NCBI GenBank assembly: GCA_052315315.1
Contig: JBLSDE010000005.1
Coordinates: 1-64,000 of the forward strand
From: Cuniculiplasma sp052315315
GTDB lineage: Archaea > Thermoplasmatota > Thermoplasmata > Thermoplasmatales > Thermoplasmataceae
Length of the DNA stretch: 64,000 nt
Direction of reading: 5' to 3'
Below, one piece after another: positions 43,613 through 52,522 of this stretch (the stretch's first letter is position 1; each line of letters starts with the position of its first letter). The notes beneath the pieces were generated by a model. The model was not told the origin of the DNA. It saw only the letters and a list, made by a program, of their open reading frames with translations, and searched no databases. The position numbers were made by a program, and so were the translations under genes.

Positions 43613-43791
43613 AACCCATAAATTACAGTTTAAAAATAAACATATGCATCATTATATAGGTCTTAACATACATGGTGTATCGAATCTTAAGTAATCATAA
43701 TGGAATCTTATTTTATTGAAGATTAGGTAAAATTGTCTTACATTTTTTGCCGAAAGGAAAACTATTATAATTGAGTAAAAAATCGTGAGGC

Positions 43792-44310
43792 ATGATTTCT
43801 AGCCGGTTTATATGGAAGGTAAGTGTAGTGGGTACCTCTGGATCCGGCAAAAGTTCTTTGATTTCCAGAATTGTTTACGATAGTGATAATGGGGGAATTG
43901 GCAACAGGGGTCTATTGAGGAAGAAAATTAATATAACCTATGATGGGAAACCTGTTGAAAGCGAATTCATAATACAGGAGATCGATGGCTTTATTGAAAA
44001 TGAGAAAATCATGTCAGGGTCTAGTGCAATAATAATAGTGACAGATGTGACCAGAGAGCTTAATGAGCGAGAAATACAGAAATTCATTAAATTTATTTCA
44101 ATTCTTGAAAGGAAGCCTCTAATGGTAATCGCAGCCACTAAAATTGATAGAAAATATGAAGCAGTTACGTGGCAGGAGGATCTTGATCCAATTTCAAAAA
44201 CCTATAAGGTTCCTGTCTATATGGTATCTGCAAGGATGCCAGAAACAGTAAAGAAGATGACAGAAGATATAGCCACTAAGCTTCTGGACAGGAAAAATGG
44301 AAAATTCTAA
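43792..44310 (+). CDS. Small Ras-like GTPase
   Basis: 172 residues of a minimal G domain. G1 is VVGTSGSGKSSL (14-23), G4 is AATKIDRKY (~114-122) and G5 is MVSARMPE (~143). G3 is unusual: the expected D-x-x-G appears as QEIDGFIENE. Archaeal Rab/Ras-like proteins of this type are of uncertain function (membrane or cell-polarity roles proposed). Its 3' end overlaps the endA start by 14 bases, so expression is coupled to the tRNA-splicing nuclease. Confidence 0.72.
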   Translation: MISSRFIWKVSVVGTSGSGKSSLISRIVYDSDNGGIGNRGLLRKKINITYDGKPVESEFIIQEIDGFIENEKIMSGSSAIIIVTDVTRELNEREIQKFIKFISILERKPLMVIAATKIDRKYEAVTWQEDLDPISKTYKVPVYMVSARMPETVKKMTEDIATKLLDRKNGKF

Positions 44311-45256
44311 CATTCAGTCAATTGCCATATGCGAAAAAACTGTATTTCATATAAGCAATGGGAAAAGTCCATTATACCTGCACAATAAATATTCGGTCGG
44401 AAGGGTAGATAAAAAGACGCTTTTTCTTAAGCCATACGAAGCCATTTACCTTTACCTCCGAAATAGAATAAAGCCCCTCAACGGAATGCTCAAAGATGAA
44501 ATTTCAGTAATCTCGGCATTAATCCAAGAAAATGATATCCATAAACTTAAGGTTTACCTTGAACTAAAGGATGAAGGGACAAAAATTGCTATTGAATCTG
44601 ATTATTTCAACGTGGTTCGCAAAAATGAAAAACAATCTGTCCGGAGGAAAGTGGTACCAGTAAGGGAAAACGAAAGAATTTCATTCCAATGGTTGAAAGA
44701 AATGGCCGGAGCCAATGTTGCTTCTGTGGATGACGATGGCGATATAACATATTACACTGTTCATGCTGCCAATCTGCAAGGTAAAAATTCCATGGATCTA
44801 TGGATAGTTCAGGAAAACAAGGATGATTATGTTATGGGCATTGGAAATAGGGGACTGGGAAAGAAGGATAAGCTCCCGTCATGGATGGGTGATGCCTTGG
44901 GGGATGTAACATTTCTCTCCGAACAGGAATTTTCAATTCTCACAAAAAGAGACAGCATCGATCCTGTTACTCAGATATACGGAGATCTAATTAAGAGGGG
45001 AATGATTGTTAAAACTGGTTTCAAGTACGGATGCACATTTAGGGCTTATGAAGAAAGCCTGGAAGATCATTCTGAATATTTGATACATATAACTGAAAAT
45101 ATAATGGAATGGTACGAAATTAGCAGGGCAGTAAGAGTTGCAGCAGCCGTTAGAAAAAGGATGGTTTTCTCGTCAATAATAGATAAGGAACCAATTTACG
45201 TTGAAATCAAAAGAATAAAAAATATAGGGGAATTTAACTCATCAAATCATATCTGA
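44297..45256 (+). CDS. endA: tRNA-splicing endonuclease EndA (two-unit, homodimer type)
   Basis: Cuts introns from tRNA at bulge-helix-bulge sites. At 319 residues it is the fused double-unit form that works as a homodimer, with an N-terminal degenerate unit and a C-terminal catalytic unit. The catalytic part reads IYGDLIKRGMIVKTGFKYGCTFRAY (Tyr ~251), EDHSEYLIHI (His ~257) and AAAVRKRMVFSS (Lys ~286), the Tyr-His-Lys triad. Its start lies in the GTPase 3' end, and its stop overlaps the convergent rps2 by ten bases. Confidence 0.85.
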   Translation: MENSNIQSIAICEKTVFHISNGKSPLYLHNKYSVGRVDKKTLFLKPYEAIYLYLRNRIKPLNGMLKDEISVISALIQENDIHKLKVYLELKDEGTKIAIESDYFNVVRKNEKQSVRRKVVPVRENERISFQWLKEMAGANVASVDDDGDITYYTVHAANLQGKNSMDLWIVQENKDDYVMGIGNRGLGKKDKLPSWMGDALGDVTFLSEQEFSILTKRDSIDPVTQIYGDLIKRGMIVKTGFKYGCTFRAYEESLEDHSEYLIHITENIMEWYEISRAVRVAAAVRKRMVFSSIIDKEPIYVEIKRIKNIGEFNSSNHI

Positions 45257-45846
45257 GATTCAAAGTCCTCTATGGTATACTTGAAATCTTCATAATTTTG
45301 TATCTGGCCTCTGTTCTTAAGGATCTCCCTTGCAAGTATCCAGTATACCAGTGCGAGCGATCTTCTTCCTTTATTGTTGCTCGGAATTATAAGATCGACA
45401 AAATCCGTTTTATTATTGGCATCACAGAGTGCAATTATGGGTACACCGACATTTTTTGCCTCTTTCATGACCTGGGTATCTGCCAGGGGATCTGTTACCA
45501 CGATGGCTTTTGTCTCAGTGAAGGTTGGCAACTGATGATTCGTCAAGGTTCCGGGTATGAATCTTCCAACAATCGCCTTTGATCCAATTACTTCGGAAAA
45601 CTTTGTAACCGGTCTAAATGCGTACTGCCTCTGTGCTACAACAAGAATTTGCTCTGGTGGTACTCTAGCCAGCATTCTTCCTGCTGTTCTGAGCATTGAA
45701 TCGGTTGCGTTTATATCCAGGAGATACAGTCCGTCATTTCTGATTTTAAATATGTATTTGACCATATCATGGGTTTTTACTTGAGTACCGATATGAACAC
45801 CAGATTTCTGATATTCCTCCTCTGCAATTAGTAGTTCATTCGCCAT
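45247..45846 (-). CDS. rps2: 30S ribosomal protein S2
   Basis: 199-residue archaeal S2 of the small subunit. SGVHIGTQVKTHDMVKYIF, the FKIRNDGLYLLDI block, RQYAFRPVTKFSEVIG and RFIPGTLTNHQ followed by AIVVTDPLADTQVMKEA are canonical. Here it sits behind guaAB on the minus strand with a 69-bp gap carrying its own AT-rich promoter, rather than in the common archaeal rpoN/enolase cluster. Confidence 0.95.
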   Translation of the reverse strand: MANELLIAEEEYQKSGVHIGTQVKTHDMVKYIFKIRNDGLYLLDINATDSMLRTAGRMLARVPPEQILVVAQRQYAFRPVTKFSEVIGSKAIVGRFIPGTLTNHQLPTFTETKAIVVTDPLADTQVMKEAKNVGVPIIALCDANNKTDFVDLIIPSNNKGRRSLALVYWILAREILKNRGQIQNYEDFKYTIEDFESQI

Positions 45847-45915
45847 TTTATTTCATCTCTTTTTTACTCTTAAGGTCTATGCTCATTCTTTTTAAATATA
45901 TATTAATTTCACTTC

Positions 45916-46845
45916 TTACTCCCATTCAATCGTCCCGGGAGGTTTGTGGGTAACATCATATACCACCCTGTTGACGCCTTCGATTTCGTTGCTTATTCTT
46001 ACGGACATTTCTTCAATAACATCCCAATCTATTCTGGAGAATGTTGCCGTCATTGCATCCAGTGAATTGACAGCTCTAATGGCTATTGTATCTCCATAGG
46101 ATCTTTTGTCTCCGTGGACTCCAGTGGTCTTTACAGGAACATAAATGGCAAAATACTGCCACGGTCTGTCTTCCTTAGAATATTTGCTTTCCACTGTTTC
46201 CTCAACTATCTTTGTGGCTCTTCTCAGCCTCTCCAGTCTTTCTTCAGTAACTTCCCCTATTATTCTGACTGCCAGACCAGGTCCTGGAAATGGCTGCAGA
46301 TACTCGTCGAGGCCTATCTCCTTACTAAGCTGTCTAACCTCATCCTTGTAAAGGTCCCTAAGGGGTTCAATCAGCTTCAAATTCATATTTTCGGGGAGAC
46401 CTCCAACATTATGGTGGCTTTTAATGGAATCCCTATTCTTTCCGCCACTTTCAATCCAGTCTGGAGCAATGGTTCCCTGCAGTAAGTACTGGGCACCGCT
46501 TTTTTTGGCGATCTCCTCAAACTCCCTTACAAATGTTTCTCCAATAATTTTTCTCTTCCTTTCGGGGTCTGTTACGCCTGCAAGGTTTTGAATGAACCTT
46601 TTAGAGGCATCAACTATTTCACCATTTATATGAAAATCTGAAAAAAGTTTCTCAACCCTTTCCTTTTCACCTATTCTCAAAAGGCCAGTATCGATAAATA
46701 TAGTTTTTACATCTTCGCCTGCAACCATTGCACTTACGGCAGCAAGTACAGAACTATCAGTTCCACCGGAGCAGGCCAATATGCCCTTTCCCTTTAAATT
46801 TTCCTTGATGTTCCTTAGAACATCATCCATCATCTGAGATGCCAT
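45916..46845 (-). CDS. guaAB: GMP synthetase subunit B (ATP pyrophosphatase)
   Basis: Adenylates XMP and aminates it with ammonia from a separate glutaminase subunit. 309 residues: P-loop LACSGGTDSS (24-32; Thr where Val is usual), IFIDTGLLR, LLQGTIAPDWIES, FPGPGLAVRIIGEVT and the conserved end YDVTHKPPGTIEWE. The glutaminase subunit GuaAa is not in this window. The gene follows a small membrane-protein gene by six bases, an unexpected operon partner. Confidence 0.93.
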   Translation of the reverse strand: MASQMMDDVLRNIKENLKGKGILACSGGTDSSVLAAVSAMVAGEDVKTIFIDTGLLRIGEKERVEKLFSDFHINGEIVDASKRFIQNLAGVTDPERKRKIIGETFVREFEEIAKKSGAQYLLQGTIAPDWIESGGKNRDSIKSHHNVGGLPENMNLKLIEPLRDLYKDEVRQLSKEIGLDEYLQPFPGPGLAVRIIGEVTEERLERLRRATKIVEETVESKYSKEDRPWQYFAIYVPVKTTGVHGDKRSYGDTIAIRAVNSLDAMTATFSRIDWDVIEEMSVRISNEIEGVNRVVYDVTHKPPGTIEWE

Positions 46846-46851
46846 TACACT

Positions 46852-47181
46852 TCAGGTTTTCATTATTGCTGCAAGAAATATAAGCAATCCTATTACAAGA
46901 CCTATAATGGCCGCAATCAGATAAAACAGGGCACCAAGAATGACTTCATTTACCAGACTCAGTTTAAACACATAATCTGAAAGATAGTATGTTATGAAGC
47001 CTATAATCAGTCCTCCAACGATCATTCCACCTCCGACTGCTCTTGTCTTGGATTTTCCAAAATAGGCAGTTAATATTCCAAGAACAAAGAGAGCTAGGGC
47101 TACTATACCAATTATTGTAAGAAAGAAAATATCCAGATTCCACGTAGGATACCAAGGTATAATGTTACTCATTTGCATCAC
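46852..47181 (-). CDS. Small membrane protein between RAM-domain and GMP synthetase genes
   Basis: 109 residues with three hydrophobic helices: ~15-38 (IFFLTIIGIVALALFVLGIL), ~48-67 (VGGGMIVGGLIIGFITYYL) and ~77-105. A short N-terminal tail (IIPWYPTWNLD) probably lies outside. The ATG overlaps the preceding RAM-domain gene by four bases and its stop is six bases before guaAB, so the three are one transcript. No family recognised. Confidence 0.6.
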   Translation of the reverse strand: MMQMSNIIPWYPTWNLDIFFLTIIGIVALALFVLGILTAYFGKSKTRAVGGGMIVGGLIIGFITYYLSDYVFKLSLVNEVILGALFYLIAAIIGLVIGLLIFLAAIMKT

Positions 47182-47411
47182 AACTTTATGCCAGCAAGTG
47201 TTTTCGTGTCTATAACACCATCGATTTTTCTTATCTGTTCGATGACAACTTTCCCAAGTTCACTAAAGTCCTGGGCGTCTATTTTGACTATGAGATCATA
47301 CTCTCCAAATAGGGGATGTATCTCTACCACGTAGTTTATCTTGGATATTTTATTGTATACCTCCTGTTCCTTACCAGGAACGGTGCTCACTAAAACGAAC
47401 GCTATTGACAT
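47178..47411 (-). CDS. Stand-alone Lrp/AsnC ligand-binding (RAM) domain protein
   Basis: 77 residues matching the C-terminal amino-acid-sensing domain of Lrp/AsnC regulators without the DNA-binding half: SIAFVLVSTVPGKEQEVYNKI, then LFGEYDLIVKIDAQDF and KIDGVIDTKTLAGI. Such stand-alone modules form multimers that bind amino acids or nucleotides and can act with full-length Lrp partners. Coupled to a membrane protein and GMP synthetase downstream, which hints at metabolic sensing. Confidence 0.85.
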   Translation of the reverse strand: MSIAFVLVSTVPGKEQEVYNKISKINYVVEIHPLFGEYDLIVKIDAQDFSELGKVVIEQIRKIDGVIDTKTLAGIKL

Positions 47412-47476
47412 AATATCACCACACTCTAAATGTCAATTGATTAATAAATTTTTCAACTGATTATGAACTGTTTTAT

Positions 47477-48748
47477 TCATATTTGCGAAATTTCCTCCAG
47501 TTTGACCATTGTCTGTTCTCCGGTCTTTAAGTCCCTGAGGGTACAACTTTTCTCTTCAATCTCCTTATTTCCGATTATTATAACATGGGTAAAATCAAGA
47601 CTGGATGCAGTTTTTAGGGCATTTGAAAGATTTTTCCCTCCGTTGTGTATAACGCATTGAATTCCATTTTTTCGCATATTGAAACTGAGCCTTATGGATT
47701 CCTTGTATCCCTCATTACCTATTCCAACGATGTAATATCTCCTCTGTTTATTTTCCAGTTTCCAAAGATCTAATTCTCTCATCAGATTTTCCAGAACTGC
47801 ATCCCCCATGCCGAACCCCACTGCCGGTATTTCATTTCCTGAAAATAGTGCACTTAAATTATCGTATCTTCCACCTCCAAAGATTGATCTGAATTTTCCC
47901 TTTACGTCAAAGCCCTCAAATACTATACCGGTGTAGTATGCTAAGCCTCTTACTGTGGAAGGATTGAAAGTAATGTTTTGAAAACCGTTATCCTGAAGAA
48001 TATTACCAGTTTCCTTAATTCTATTTATAAAGTTACTTATTTCTGACAAATCAAAAAATTCTCCAATGCCGTTCTCAATCTCATTTACATCGTATTTTCT
48101 TCCCAGAAAGCTATAAATGTGCTCGGCATTATCTCTCCCCATTCCGTTTTTGTCTAACCTGTGGATAATTTCATCCTTCTCCGCCTTGTGAAATCTATCA
48201 ATTATGCCCATATCTGAAATTATATTTTTAGAACCAGACATTATTAGTATCTTTTCCATCAGTTTTCTCTCATTAATTCTTACCTCATAGTGACCCCTAA
48301 GTCCGAGGGAATCAAGTATGGTGCATGCAAGACCTATTATATCCGCATCAGCAACCGCAGAATCGTCCCCAAAAATGTCTGCATTCATCTGCATATGTTC
48401 TCTGGTTCTCCCGGATTGAGGCTCTTCATATCTCCATAATTTTGGTATATTGTACCACCTTACCGGTTTCGGAAGATCCTTTCTGGAAACAAGCATCCTC
48501 ACCGTTGAGGGTGTTGCCTCTGGAATTAATGTAACATCACGATTTCCCCTGTCTTTGAAACTGTATGTCTGGGAAAGAATCTCATCACCTGATTTTATTC
48601 TGAACATTTCCAGAAGTTCAAGACTTGGGTAATCAATAGGTCTGAATCCGAAAATTTTTGCCTTTTCTCGCATTATATTAAACATGTGTTCTCTTATTTC
48701 CATTTCCTCTGGATAGAAATCACGGAAACCTTTGAGTCGTTCAATCAT
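47477..48748 (-). CDS. hisS: Histidyl-tRNA synthetase
   Basis: Class II aminoacyl-tRNA synthetase, 423 residues. Motif 1 lies around IDYPSLELLE, motif 2 is VRWYNIPKLWRYEEPQSGRTREH, the histidine loops include RGLAYYTGIVFEG (HisA-type block) and motif 3 is AVGFGMGDAVLENLM. The anticodon-binding domain follows (~325-423). Divergent from a Fur-family regulator with ~60 bp between the starts. Confidence 0.95.
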   Translation of the reverse strand: MIERLKGFRDFYPEEMEIREHMFNIMREKAKIFGFRPIDYPSLELLEMFRIKSGDEILSQTYSFKDRGNRDVTLIPEATPSTVRMLVSRKDLPKPVRWYNIPKLWRYEEPQSGRTREHMQMNADIFGDDSAVADADIIGLACTILDSLGLRGHYEVRINERKLMEKILIMSGSKNIISDMGIIDRFHKAEKDEIIHRLDKNGMGRDNAEHIYSFLGRKYDVNEIENGIGEFFDLSEISNFINRIKETGNILQDNGFQNITFNPSTVRGLAYYTGIVFEGFDVKGKFRSIFGGGRYDNLSALFSGNEIPAVGFGMGDAVLENLMRELDLWKLENKQRRYYIVGIGNEGYKESIRLSFNMRKNGIQCVIHNGGKNLSNALKTASSLDFTHVIIIGNKEIEEKSCTLRDLKTGEQTMVKLEEISQI

Positions 48749-48807
48749 AGCTTATCCTTAAGGTGATAGTTAAAAATACTTAATAAGGATTAAATGATTT
48801 GATTAGA

Positions 48808-49242
48808 ATGGGAATAACAGAAGAACAAATCAAAAGTCACGGTCTTAAAGTGACACCACAGAGGGTAAAGATACTCGAATATATTAAGCAGAGGGATGGA
48901 GAACATTTTTCTGCAGAGAATATACATGAGTATGTGAAAAAGGAAAACCCAAATATTCCAGCAGCTACTGTTTACAATATACTCAAGGTATTTACAGAGA
49001 GAGGCCTTATCAATTCCTTTGAGGTAAACGGAAGGGCAATGTATGAGGGACGTGTGGAGCCTCACATCAACTTTTATTGTCAATCATGTGGAAAAATAAC
49101 CGATTCTGAGATTCACGGAGATATCAGGAACATAGAGGCTGAGGTAAAGGGGAAGGTTATATCATCAGTGCTTCTTGTTAAGGGCATATGTGAGGAATGT
49201 CTCAAGTCTGAGAAAGAAAACGGTATTCTTCAAGAAATCTAA
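48808..49242 (+). CDS. Fur/PerR-family metal-dependent regulator
   Basis: About 144 residues. The N-terminal winged helix reads LKVTPQRVKILEYI, then ENPNIPAATVYNILKVFTERGL, the Fur recognition helix. The C-terminal part has two structural-zinc pairs, CQSCG (~89-92) and CEECL (~129-132), and the His-rich strand EPHINFYC. The ATG at 48808 is preferred over the TTG at 48799. Close to PerR, a peroxide or iron sensor. Its 3' end overlaps folP antisense by 41 bases. Confidence 0.88.
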   Translation: MGITEEQIKSHGLKVTPQRVKILEYIKQRDGEHFSAENIHEYVKKENPNIPAATVYNILKVFTERGLINSFEVNGRAMYEGRVEPHINFYCQSCGKITDSEIHGDIRNIEAEVKGKVISSVLLVKGICEECLKSEKENGILQEI

Positions 49243-50221
49243 TATTTTCACTGACGTCATGCACCCTCAAAATTTCAATTCCCTTTGATTCGAGATAGAG
49301 GCTTATTGCGAGGGTTTCCGGCAATCTATCCTCGATTTTAGAACCAGTCAAGTAGCCTGTAAATCGCTTTCTGGAATGGCCAATCAATCTTGGGAATCCA
49401 AAGGAAAACACGTTGATGTTTTTTATCAAGAAATAATCATGATGAGCATTTTTCGAAAAACCAAGGCCAGGATCTATTATAATGTCGTCAGGTTTCATTC
49501 CTATCTCCTCCAGTTTTCTTAATTTTTCAATGTAAAACTTGGCAATTTCCCCTGGAAGGTCGTCATAGCTTTCATTTTCTGTCATCCTGTTTACGTCACC
49601 CTTTAGGTGCATAAGAACATATTTCAGTTTATTCTCGACTGCGATTGCCGCGATCCTTTCATCCTTTAGACCTGAAACGTCATTGACCACATCAATGTAG
49701 GGCAAGACCGCGCGAATAACTTCATGGTGCCTTGAGTCAAGTGAAATCATTCCCTTAAATTTGTTTCTTATTTCGGGCAGTTGAGTTATGAGCCTCTTTA
49801 TTTCAATTTCAGGATCTATTTCAATTGATCCAGGCCTGGTGCTCTCTCCACCCACATCTATAATATCTGCCCCAGAATCAATGATTTGATCCGGGCTTTT
49901 ATCCATAAACCTGGATCCACTATAGAATGAATCTGGTGTCAAATTTAATATTCCCATTATTTTGGCTTTTTTAATGCGGTCAATCAAGAGTTGATTTCTG
50001 ATACCAGTGCTCATAAAGGAAGCATATCTGCCGAGACCCATTGAATTAAGGAGTTCTTCCATATCTCTCTTATTCAGAATTTCTCTTTTAACTTGGTAAA
50101 TCTGGTTGTCTATTGAAATTGATTTATCAGTTTTTTCCTTGATTTTATAGTAAGTATTAATGACATAATATCCGGCGTCATTCATATATGCAGGATAAAA
50201 AAAAGACACGTCTGAATCCAT
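49202..50221 (-). CDS. folP: Dihydropteroate synthase with N-terminal extension
   Basis: Condenses a pterin pyrophosphate with p-aminobenzoate (or an archaeal equivalent). The (beta/alpha)8 domain starts ~88 residues in: IMGILNLTPDSFYSGS, DVGGESTRPGS, NDVSGLKD, LMHLKGD, DPGLGFSKNAHHDYFLI and GHSRKRF, all pterin or sulfa-site motifs. The first ~85 residues are an extra domain I do not recognise, seen in some archaeal homologues. The ATG at 50221 fits a TATA box 20-27 bases upstream; the longer TTG frame does not. Confidence 0.88.
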   Translation of the reverse strand: MDSDVSFFYPAYMNDAGYYVINTYYKIKEKTDKSISIDNQIYQVKREILNKRDMEELLNSMGLGRYASFMSTGIRNQLLIDRIKKAKIMGILNLTPDSFYSGSRFMDKSPDQIIDSGADIIDVGGESTRPGSIEIDPEIEIKRLITQLPEIRNKFKGMISLDSRHHEVIRAVLPYIDVVNDVSGLKDERIAAIAVENKLKYVLMHLKGDVNRMTENESYDDLPGEIAKFYIEKLRKLEEIGMKPDDIIIDPGLGFSKNAHHDYFLIKNINVFSFGFPRLIGHSRKRFTGYLTGSKIEDRLPETLAISLYLESKGIEILRVHDVSENIRFLEEYRFLSQT

Positions 50222-50240
50222 GAATTGTGATGTGATGAGT

Positions 50241-50248
50241 ATATAAAT
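50241..50248 (-). promoter_or_regulatory. TATA box for folP
   Basis: ATTTATAT on the minus strand, 20-27 bases ahead of the ATG at 50221. The spacing decides between that ATG and the upstream TTG at 50251, which lies on the wrong side of the box. Confidence 0.5.
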
Positions 50249-50306
50249 CAATAACGTTAATAGGTCAGTTGTAATATGTTATATCTGCCGATCATAGAGT
50301 GTTCAT

Positions 50307-50732
50307 ATGTCAGACGATAATAATGATATTAGGGATAAACGGGTCAGAAATTATACAAAGATTGACGAGCTGTCGCAAGCAATAAGCAAGGGTTTAAGTT
50401 TACAAAACAAAAAGATGGTCTATGAAGAATCAATGGCAGCTGCTGAGCATCTTATTAATTTCTTTGGTTATAGTGATAGGGTTATAGACAATATGCTGGA
50501 GCCAGAGGATAGAGACGCTTTTTACACAATGGAAGACATAGGTGTATTGAGGACAGAGCGAGAGGAGACAACACTTTTCGATGGAAGGGAGTGGAGGATT
50601 CATTATTGGATATTGAATATCTCAAAAATTATATCTCTGGCCCAGATGCAATCCAATTATATGGATATGGGAGAAGAACAGGATTTTTCAGTCTACGAAG
50701 AAATACCAGATGAATATTGGACCTTAAACTGA
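50307..50732 (+). CDS. Conserved archaeal protein, possibly DUF6015
   Basis: 141 residues, acidic, no membrane segments. N-terminal helices (DELSQAISKGLSL, MAAAEHLINFFGYSDRVID) are followed by EDRDAFYTMEDIGVLRTEREE and a WRIHYWILNISKI strand/helix, with an acidic tail. The layout (helical leader, then a small HTH-like part with ED-x-GVL-x-T-x-x-E) suggests the DUF6015 group, from memory. The start is ATG. It lies nine bases upstream of abce1, suggesting a link to ribosome recycling or translation, though no direct evidence is visible. Confidence 0.65.
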   Translation: MSDDNNDIRDKRVRNYTKIDELSQAISKGLSLQNKKMVYEESMAAAEHLINFFGYSDRVIDNMLEPEDRDAFYTMEDIGVLRTEREETTLFDGREWRIHYWILNISKIISLAQMQSNYMDMGEEQDFSVYEEIPDEYWTLN

Positions 50733-50741
50733 GTTGATTAC

Positions 50742-52517
50742 ATGCATATTGCAGTTCTAGACAAGGAAAAGTGCCATCCTAAAAAGTGCAATCATGAGTG
50801 CCAGGCCTATTGTCCACCTGTCCGTTCAGGAACTCCAACAATAGAGTTCAATCAAGGGGAGGACATTTATCCTCTCATTACTGAAAATTTATGCATTGGA
50901 TGCGGAATTTGTGTTAACCGATGCCCATTTGGGGCTATCAAGATAGTAACTGTTCCAGATGAACTTAACAAGGACATAGTGCATCAATACAGCGAAAATG
51001 GATTTAGGCTCTATTCCATTCCAGTTCCGGCAAAGGGTATAACAGCAATATTGGGTCCCAATGGGATGGGTAAAACCACAACCATGAATATATTAAGTGG
51101 AATAACTGTACCAAATTTCGGAAAGTTTAATGAAGAATCAAGGAGAGACCTTGTAATTGAGAAATATTCCAACAGTATCCTTGGGGATTATTTCAGAGAC
51201 GTTTATGACGGAAGAAAAAAAGTTGTTCTAAAAAGTCAATTTGTCGATCAGATTCCGAGAATTGCGAAGGGAAAAATAAGGGACCTACTTGTAAAGTCAG
51301 ATCAAAACGGAAATATGGATGCGGTTATAAACGACCTTGCAATGGAAAACTCTCTTGACAAGGACGTCAAGAGTGCATCAGGCGGAGAACTGCAGAAGCT
51401 GGCTGTGGCCCTGGCTCTACTTAAGGATGGAGATATCCTCCTGATTGATGAAGTGTCCTCATATTTGGATATATCGGAGAGACTCAGAGTTGCCAGAATC
51501 TTGAGGGAAAATGCAGACAGGGGAAAGACGGTTTTTGTTGTGGAACACGATCTTGCAATACTTGATTGGATTTCCGATCAGATACATCTTGTCTATGGTT
51601 TCCCTGGTGTATATGGTGTTATAGTTCAGCAGAAATCTCCAAATAAGGCAATAAATCAGTTCCTTGAGGGCTACCTCAAAGAAGAAAATGTCAGAATAAG
51701 AAAGGAGAAGATTAAATTTGAACAAAAGGGGGCAAGCAGAAGAACTGTAACTCCCAATCTGGTGGAGTGGTCAAATATTTCCAAGAAACTGGGCGACTTT
51801 ACACTTAAGGCTCCAAAGGGAAACCTCGAAATAGGCTCTGTAACAGGAGTTCTTGGAAGAAATGCACTTGGAAAATCCTCATTTACCAAAATACTCGCGG
51901 GGGCAATGGAGTCTGACGATGGTTATGTTGAGCCAAAGGTAAAAATAGCATACAAGCCGCAATACATCTCAACGGAGTTTGAAGGTACTTGTGAGGATCT
52001 ACTATACAGGTCAATCAAAGAAAATATGAGTGATATATTTGTTAAGAACGAGATATTTAGGCCACTTGATATCGATCCCTTAATGGAGAAGGACGTGCAG
52101 AGCCTTTCAGGGGGTGAATTGCAGAGGCTTTCAATTGCAATTACACTTGCCACAGAAGCAGATCTTTATCTTCTCGATGAGCCCTCCGCTAATCTGGACA
52201 GTTCCACAAGAATGGAGGTTGGTAAGGTAATAAGGAGAACCATGGAGAACCGGAAGAAAACAGCTATGATAGTTGATCACGACATATATTTCATAGACAT
52301 AATTTCTGATTTTCTAATGGTATTTCTTGGACAGCCTGGAAGGGAGGGGACTGCATATGGTCCTATGACAATGCGTGAGGGAATGAATCTCTTCTTAAAA
52401 GAGGCTGGAGTTACATTCAGACGGGATCATAACACAGGCCGACCAAGGATAAATAAACCTGGAAGTAGCATGGATAGGGAACAGATAAACAAAGGGGAAT
52501 ATTACTACTCAGATTAG
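50742..52517 (+). CDS. abce1: Ribosome recycling ATPase ABCE1 (Rli1)
   Basis: Splits terminated ribosomes into subunits and bridges to initiation. The N-terminal Fe-S domain has eight cysteines for two [4Fe-4S] clusters: C11, C16, C20, C24 and C51, C54, C57, C61. Two ATPase domains follow: Walker A GPNGMGKTT (~105) and GRNALGKSS (~372), signatures SGGELQKLA (~213) and SGGELQRLS (~456), Walker B LLIDEVSSYLD and YLLDEPSANLD. 591 residues, full length. The tgtA gene begins five bases after its stop. Confidence 0.96.
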   Translation: MHIAVLDKEKCHPKKCNHECQAYCPPVRSGTPTIEFNQGEDIYPLITENLCIGCGICVNRCPFGAIKIVTVPDELNKDIVHQYSENGFRLYSIPVPAKGITAILGPNGMGKTTTMNILSGITVPNFGKFNEESRRDLVIEKYSNSILGDYFRDVYDGRKKVVLKSQFVDQIPRIAKGKIRDLLVKSDQNGNMDAVINDLAMENSLDKDVKSASGGELQKLAVALALLKDGDILLIDEVSSYLDISERLRVARILRENADRGKTVFVVEHDLAILDWISDQIHLVYGFPGVYGVIVQQKSPNKAINQFLEGYLKEENVRIRKEKIKFEQKGASRRTVTPNLVEWSNISKKLGDFTLKAPKGNLEIGSVTGVLGRNALGKSSFTKILAGAMESDDGYVEPKVKIAYKPQYISTEFEGTCEDLLYRSIKENMSDIFVKNEIFRPLDIDPLMEKDVQSLSGGELQRLSIAITLATEADLYLLDEPSANLDSSTRMEVGKVIRRTMENRKKTAMIVDHDIYFIDIISDFLMVFLGQPGREGTAYGPMTMREGMNLFLKEAGVTFRRDHNTGRPRINKPGSSMDREQINKGEYYYSD

Positions 52518-52522
52518 GTGAT

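Noticed and set aside
45916..46845. SGGTDSS in the GMP synthetase P-loop as a loss of function
   Set aside because: Thr for Val is a conservative change in a loop that otherwise keeps all PP-loop residues; not evidence of inactivation.
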